From: Elusimicrobiota bacterium
GTDB taxonomy: Bacteria > Elusimicrobiota > Endomicrobiia > Endomicrobiales > Endomicrobiaceae
Reading direction: 5' to 3'
Assembly: GCA_031256695.1 (NCBI GenBank)
Contig: JAIRQB010000057.1
Location: forward strand, 1-9,404
DNA: 9,404 nt
The translations under genes and the position numbers were made by a program. Positions 5,135-9,404 of this stretch are shown piece by piece. Position 1 is the stretch's first letter. Each line of letters begins with the position of its first letter. The notes under the pieces are model-generated. The model was not told the origin of the DNA, searched no databases, and saw nothing but the letters and a program-made list of their open reading frames with translations.

Positions 5135-6660
5135 AACCAGAAGAAATAATTCAAAAGATTGAAAAGCAGTTGTATTCCGCTCAAACAGACCCTGAACTTG
5201 TAAATTTTGGTTTTGTTGAAAGCGTAGGCGACGGCATAGTCAGAGCCTCGGGTCTTTCCAATGTCGGTTATTATGAAGAAGTTGAATTTGAAGGCGATGA
5301 CTCTTTGGGCTTTGCTCTAAACATTGACGAAGATTTTGTTTCAATAGTTTTGCTTAAAGATTCAGGGCATATTGTGCGCGGTATGAAGGTTAAAACTACG
5401 GGGAAAGTATTAAACATAGAAGTTTCTGAAAAACTTATAGGCAGAGTGGTAAGCGCAGTAGGGCAACCCATAGACGGCAAAGACTTAAAACACGAAAATG
5501 CTGTTCTATATCCCGTAGAAAAAATAGCGCCCGGCATAATAGAGAGAAGTTCAGTTGACAGACCGCTAAAAACCGGCATCAAGGCTATTGATTCTATGAC
5601 TCCGATAGGCAGAGGGCAGAGAGAACTCATAATAGGCGATAGAGGCACGGGGAAAACGGCTATAGCCATAGATACAATCATAAATCAAAAGAAACTTGAT
5701 TTAGGTTTAAAGAGAGTAATTTGCGTCTATTGTTCTATAGGGCAAAAAAAATCAAATCTTGCGGCGATTACCGCTAAATTAAAAGATGAAGGCGCTATGG
5801 ATTACACTATAGTTACAGCCGCTACGGCTTCAGACCCTGCTTCAATGCAATACATCGCTCCTCTTGCCGCTTGCGCTATCGGCGAATATTTTATGGATAG
5901 AGGCGAAGACGTTTTATTAGTTTATGACGATTTGACAAAACACGCTTGGGCTTATAGACAGTTGTCTCTTTTGATAAAGAGACCAGCGGGGCGCGAGGCT
6001 TATCCGGGCGACATTTTTTATCTCCATTCAAGGCTTTTAGAGAGAGCCTCAAGAATGTCAGACAAAAGAGGCGGCGGAACTTTGACTGCTCTTCCTATAA
6101 TAGAGACACAGGGCAATGATATGTCGGCATATATTCCTACCAATGTAATTTCCATCACAGACGGTCAAATTTATCTTGAGGCGGATTTATTTAATGCAGG
6201 CATTCGTCCCGCTATAAATGTAGGCTTATCTGTATCCCGAGTAGGCGGAGCGGCTCAAACGAAATCAATGAAGCAGCTTGCAGGTCCAGTCCGCCTTGAA
6301 CTTTCTCAATTTAGAGAATTGCAGTCTTTTACTCAATTCGGCAGCGATTTAGACGATGCCACCATTAAAAAACTTGAGAGAGGCAAAAGGCTCACTGAGA
6401 TTTTAAAGCAGCCTCAATACAATCCTTACGATGAACTCTCTCAAATACTTTCCATCTTTGCCGTAACGCACGGTTTATTTGACGATATAGAAATTGACAA
6501 TATCATAGAAGTTGAGAATAAGTTAATTGACTATATAAAGACATCAGCGCCTGAACTTGTCAAAAAACTTTCAAGCGGGGCAAAAATAGAATCTGATTTG
6601 AGCAAAGATTTAGAGAGTAAAATTGCCGAGTTCAAAAAGATAAACAATTACGGCGCTTAA
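5131..6660 (+). CDS. atpA: ATP synthase F1 subunit alpha
   Basis: A 509-residue nucleotide-binding but non-catalytic subunit of the F1 hexamer, of normal length. Visible landmarks are the beta-barrel region (about 25-95), GQPIDGK (111-117), the P-loop GDRGTGKT (169-176), the Walker B region VLLVYDD (261-267), the stretch RQLSLLIKRPAGREAYPGD (276-294), and the arginine finger R370 in SVSRVGGAAQTK (367-378), which reaches into the catalytic site of beta. The P-loop differs from the usual GDRQTGKT: Gln172 (E. coli numbering, which coincides here) is Gly. Lys175 and Thr176 are kept, so nucleotide binding is probably retained. The ATG overlaps the atpH stop as ATGA. After the stop a 24-base spacer leads to a methyltransferase-like gene rather than directly to atpG. 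Confidence 0.98.
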   Translation: MKPEEIIQKIEKQLYSAQTDPELVNFGFVESVGDGIVRASGLSNVGYYEEVEFEGDDSLGFALNIDEDFVSIVLLKDSGHIVRGMKVKTTGKVLNIEVSEKLIGRVVSAVGQPIDGKDLKHENAVLYPVEKIAPGIIERSSVDRPLKTGIKAIDSMTPIGRGQRELIIGDRGTGKTAIAIDTIINQKKLDLGLKRVICVYCSIGQKKSNLAAITAKLKDEGAMDYTIVTAATASDPASMQYIAPLAACAIGEYFMDRGEDVLLVYDDLTKHAWAYRQLSLLIKRPAGREAYPGDIFYLHSRLLERASRMSDKRGGGTLTALPIIETQGNDMSAYIPTNVISITDGQIYLEADLFNAGIRPAINVGLSVSRVGGAAQTKSMKQLAGPVRLELSQFRELQSFTQFGSDLDDATIKKLERGKRLTEILKQPQYNPYDELSQILSIFAVTHGLFDDIEIDNIIEVENKLIDYIKTSAPELVKKLSSGAKIESDLSKDLESKIAEFKKINNYGA

Positions 6661-6684
6661 AGCCGCAAATATAAGCAGGCTCAA

Positions 6685-7575
6685 ATGGAAAAAGCAAAAA
6701 CAAAAGAATTAGATAAATACTATACAAAGACAATTTGCGCAAAACATATAGCGCAAGTTGTTTTTGATATATTTAAAGGCATTCATTGTTTTATAGAGCC
6801 GAGCGCCGGCGCGGGCAATATCGGAAATTACATAATTGAATGCGGCAAAAACCGCGGCGATTTTATAGTAAAACAATATGATATAGAGCCTGAAGGCAAA
6901 AATATAATAAAAGCGGATTATTTAAACTTACAACTGAAATTAGAAGGGATAGAGAGGCGGCAAATCATTATAATAGGCAATCCGCCTTTCGGCTATAAAG
7001 GCGCTTTGGCGGTCAAGTTTTTAAATAAAGCGCTGACAGAAAGCAGGGCGGTTGCTTTCATAATGCCTATTACTGCGCTCAAATATTCTCTGCAACAGCA
7101 TATAAATAGAGATGCTTGTCTTATTTACAATGAAGTCCTGCCCGACAATTCTTTTGAATTACCCAACGGTTCAGATTATAAATGCAAAGCCGTGTTTCAA
7201 ATATGGACTTTGCAAGACGCCTCTGTGAATTTAAGAAAGCAAAAACCGCTTTTAAAACATAATGATTTTGAATTGTATAGGCATAATGCCACAGACGGGA
7301 CGAGAAAATATTTGGATTATGATTGGGATTTTGCCGTCTATTCGCAAGGCAGAAAGGATTATGAAAAAATTTTTGACAGGCGCGATTACGATTTCTTAAA
7401 AGAGAAAATAAATGCCACCAGCGACCAATTTTATTTTGTTAAAACAAAAGACAATTCGGTTTTAAGCCGTCTGTTAAAAATAGATTATAAAGTATTGGCG
7501 TATAAAGAACATATAACCCCCGGATTTTGCAAAAATGATATTTTTGAAAAATACGCGCAGTTATATGAAAATTAG
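6685..7575 (+). CDS. Putative DNA adenine-type methyltransferase inside the atp operon
   Basis: A 296-residue protein with the motif order of class I SAM-dependent DNA amino-methyltransferases. Motif X-like DKYYTKTICAKHIA lies at 10-23, motif I FIEPSAGAGNIG at 36-47 (SAM binding), an acidic YDIEP at 65-69, KADYLNL at 76-82, and the catalytic motif IV GNPPFG at 98-103, followed by AFIMP at 124-128. An NPPF motif IV points to transfer to an exocyclic amino group, most often N6 of adenine. RNA or protein methyltransferases of the NPPY/F type are an alternative. No nuclease or clear target-recognition domain is seen, and no restriction gene lies nearby, so it looks like an orphan enzyme. It begins 24 bases after atpA (weak GCAGG-like site) and ends 19 bases before atpG, on the same strand. 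Base and codon use look like the neighbouring genes, which argues against very recent acquisition. Confidence 0.75.
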   Translation: MEKAKTKELDKYYTKTICAKHIAQVVFDIFKGIHCFIEPSAGAGNIGNYIIECGKNRGDFIVKQYDIEPEGKNIIKADYLNLQLKLEGIERRQIIIIGNPPFGYKGALAVKFLNKALTESRAVAFIMPITALKYSLQQHINRDACLIYNEVLPDNSFELPNGSDYKCKAVFQIWTLQDASVNLRKQKPLLKHNDFELYRHNATDGTRKYLDYDWDFAVYSQGRKDYEKIFDRRDYDFLKEKINATSDQFYFVKTKDNSVLSRLLKIDYKVLAYKEHITPGFCKNDIFEKYAQLYEN

Positions 7576-7594
7576 ATAAGGATTTTAAAACAAA

Positions 7595-8440
7595 ATGGCT
7601 CAGAATCTTCAACAAATCAAAAAGAGAATTAAAACCTCAAAAAACATTTTCCAAATAGCCAAGGCTATGGAAATGATAGCGGCGTCTAAAATACGCAAAG
7701 CCCAAATTGCCGTTGAGCGCTACAATCCTTTTGCCGATAGGATAATGAAAATAGTAAACAAAATTCTTGATGACAAAGATTTTAGCGAGGATATAGAAAA
7801 GTTCGCCAAAAAAAGAGCGGGCAAAAAAATGGTCTTTATCATATCGCCTGACAAAGGCTTATGCGGCGGTTTAGTAGTAAATTTGTTAAAAAAAGCGTCC
7901 TCTTGCATAGAGCCTGAAGATTATGTTGTCAGTATCGGCAAAAAAGCGTCAGGCGGGGCATTGAAGGCAGGCTATAATATCTTGGCCTCGTTTAATGCAG
8001 GGACAAGTTTTCCGAAATATGAAGATATTTTCCCAATGATAAATATAGCCTCAAAATTTTACAATAGCGGCGATATAACTTCTGTCCTCATAGTATACAG
8101 CGAATTCAAAAACAAATTGGTTCAAACAGCAAGCATAAGAGAGGTTTTGCCTATACAGAGGGATGAAAACTACATTGACAACGGCATAGACTATATAATG
8201 GAGCCGTCGGGCAGGCAAGTTCTTGCTGATTTAATTCCTTATTATTTAGAGGTTGAATTTTATAATGCTTTTATGAATTCTTACGCTTCAGAGCAGGCGG
8301 CGAGAATGGCGGCAATGAGAAATGCCAAAGACAATGCAGATGAAATTTCGGCTTCTTTGACGAATATATATAACAGGTCCAGGCAGGAGAAAATCACAAA
8401 TGAAATTTTAGACCTTGCCAATGGACAACAGGGAATATAA
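7595..8440 (+). CDS. atpG: ATP synthase F1 subunit gamma (central rotor shaft)
   Basis: A 281-residue protein of normal length. The N-terminal helix carries the strongly conserved AKAMEMIAASKIRKAQ (22-37). The central Rossmann-like part contains SPDKGLCGGL (84-93), and the C-terminal helix has SEQAARMAAMRNAKDNA (232-248) and RQEKITNEILDL (263-274). The two terminal helices form the coiled-coil shaft that turns inside the alpha/beta hexamer and contacts the c ring. An AAGGA site lies at 7578-7582, 12 bases before the ATG, which is a rather long spacing. Its upstream neighbour is the methyltransferase-like gene instead of atpA. atpD begins two bases after its stop. Confidence 0.97.
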   Translation: MAQNLQQIKKRIKTSKNIFQIAKAMEMIAASKIRKAQIAVERYNPFADRIMKIVNKILDDKDFSEDIEKFAKKRAGKKMVFIISPDKGLCGGLVVNLLKKASSCIEPEDYVVSIGKKASGGALKAGYNILASFNAGTSFPKYEDIFPMINIASKFYNSGDITSVLIVYSEFKNKLVQTASIREVLPIQRDENYIDNGIDYIMEPSGRQVLADLIPYYLEVEFYNAFMNSYASEQAARMAAMRNAKDNADEISASLTNIYNRSRQEKITNEILDLANGQQGI

Positions 8441-8442
8441 AA

Positions 8443-9404
8443 ATGGAAAAAAATGAAAAAACATTGCAGGAAGGCGCAGTCATAAGGATTCAAGGCGCAG
8501 TTGTTGATTTTAGGTTTGAGGGCAAAGAGCAGGTGCCTGAAATTTACGAGGCTTTAATTTTAAAAATGCCCGACGGCAGCGAATTGACTTTAGAAACTAT
8601 GTTTGAAATGGAAAATTCAGAAGTCAGAACTATCGCTATGGGTTCAACAGACGGTATGAAGCGCGGTATGAAAGCCAGACGGACTTTTGCTCCCATAAAA
8701 GTTCCCGTTGGCGAAAAAACGCTGGGGCGGATTTTTAATGTTTTAGGGCAGCCCATAGACGCTTTAGGAGATATACCGTCTGAAATAGAAAGACAGCCTA
8801 TACATAAACCGTCCCCTGATTTTATTGACCAAAAAACCACGCCTGAAATGCTTGAAACGGGCATAAAGGTTATAGATTTGGTATCCCCTTTTACTAAGGG
8901 CGGTAAAATCGGCATTTTCGGCGGCGCGGGAGTAGGCAAGACAGTCATAGTAAAAGAACTCATAAGGAATATAGCCGCCGTTCACAAAGGACATAGCGTT
9001 TTTGCCGGCGTAGGCGAGAGGACAAGAGAAGGCACTGATTTGTGGATGGAAATGGTTGAATCCAAAGTTATGGACCAAACCGTTTTAGTTTTCGGTCAGA
9101 TGAATGAGCCTCCTGGCAACAGAATGAGAGTAGCGCTCACAGCGCTTACTATGTCAGAGTATTTCCGCGATGAAAAAGGCGAAGATGTCTTGCTGTTTAT
9201 AGACAATATATTTAGATTTGCTCAAGCGGGCAGCGAGGTCTCAGCGCTTTTAGGCAGAATGCCTTCAGCCGTAGGCTATCAGCCCAATTTGGCTCAAGAT
9301 ATGGGCGATTTGCAAGAGAGAATTACTTCAACAAATAAAGGTTCAGTCACTTCTGTTCAGGCTGTTTATGTTCCCGCAGACGATTATACAGACCCCGCTC
9401 CTGT
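8443..9404 (+). CDS. atpD: ATP synthase F1 subunit beta, cut by the window edge
   Basis: The catalytic F1 subunit; 320 residues are visible out of a usual 460-475, and the frame stays open to the right edge. Landmarks are GQPID (102-106), the P-loop GGAGVGKT (160-167), the catalytic glutamate E192 with R193 in GERTREG (191-197), NEPPGNRMRVALTALTMSEY (221-240), the Walker B aspartate D254 in VLLFIDN (249-255), GSEVSALLGRMPSA (263-276) and VYVPADDYTDPAP (308-320). All catalytic residues visible here are intact. The DELSEED loop lies beyond the window. The gene starts two bases after the atpG stop, with an AGGGA site (8429-8433) inside the end of atpG, implying coupled translation. Residues 1-8 form a short charged extension before the beta-barrel domain. 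Confidence 0.97.
   Translation, partial: MEKNEKTLQEGAVIRIQGAVVDFRFEGKEQVPEIYEALILKMPDGSELTLETMFEMENSEVRTIAMGSTDGMKRGMKARRTFAPIKVPVGEKTLGRIFNVLGQPIDALGDIPSEIERQPIHKPSPDFIDQKTTPEMLETGIKVIDLVSPFTKGGKIGIFGGAGVGKTVIVKELIRNIAAVHKGHSVFAGVGERTREGTDLWMEMVESKVMDQTVLVFGQMNEPPGNRMRVALTALTMSEYFRDEKGEDVLLFIDNIFRFAQAGSEVSALLGRMPSAVGYQPNLAQDMGDLQERITSTNKGSVTSVQAVYVPADDYTDPAP

Noticed and set aside
5271..5681. 136-residue minus-strand frame inside atpA
   Set aside because: It is antisense to a highly conserved gene. Openness follows from the codon use of atpA, and the Ser/Pro-rich peptide shows no domain.
6685..7575. Complete restriction-modification system
   Set aside because: Only a methyltransferase-like gene is present. 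Both neighbours are ATP synthase genes, and no nuclease or specificity gene is visible in the window.
8544..9078. Two overlapping minus-strand frames (139 and 104 residues) inside atpD
   Set aside because: They are antisense to the well-supported beta-subunit gene, which is the real gene here even though it lacks a stop within the window.

Overview
The window carries most of a bacterial F-type (F1Fo) ATP synthase operon on the + strand. In order it holds atpB (a), atpE (c), atpF (b), atpH (delta), atpA (alpha), a DNA-methyltransferase-like gene, atpG (gamma) and the first two thirds of atpD (beta), which runs off the right edge. The order B-E-F-H-A-G-D is the classical bacterial one, except for the methyltransferase gene between alpha and gamma. 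No atpI or atpC is visible; atpC would normally lie after atpD, outside the window.

Layout: bases 1-408 hold no credible gene. They are a repeat-rich block relatively rich in G+C: three back-to-back hairpins (25-79), a group of GCAACTC/GAGTTGC palindromes (157-218) and an 18-bp tandem repeat (241-304, with a stray copy at 329-344). A small single-pass membrane protein of unknown function follows (409-678). The spacer 679-855 contains a near-consensus sigma70-type promoter (TTGACT, 17 bp, TATAAT, 789-817). From it a continuous gene train runs to the window end with gaps of 24 bases or fewer, several overlaps, and no recognisable terminator. Its first gene is not an ATP synthase gene but an 819-residue O-antigen ligase/polymerase-like membrane protein with C-terminal TPR repeats. 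Its stop codon touches the atpB start codon, so the ATP synthase genes are probably transcribed, at least in part, from the promoter in front of the O-antigen-ligase-like gene.

How the genes work together: a, b and c form the membrane Fo part, with the c ring and the a-subunit arginine making the ion path. Delta and b form the peripheral stalk, gamma the rotor shaft, and alpha and beta the F1 head. The c subunit lacks the Gln and Ser/Thr ligands of Na+-type rings, so proton coupling is inferred. Unusual details are a delta subunit of only 118 residues, a short 67-residue c subunit, and Gly instead of the usual Gln in the alpha P-loop.

Organism: coding DNA is A+T-rich with much use of ATA (Ile) and AGA (Arg). 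The O-antigen-ligase-like protein suggests a diderm (Gram-negative-type) bacterium. Uncultured or host-associated lineages such as Elusimicrobiota, or a Patescibacteria-like group, would fit the overall look, but nothing here fixes the phylum and this is only a weak guess.
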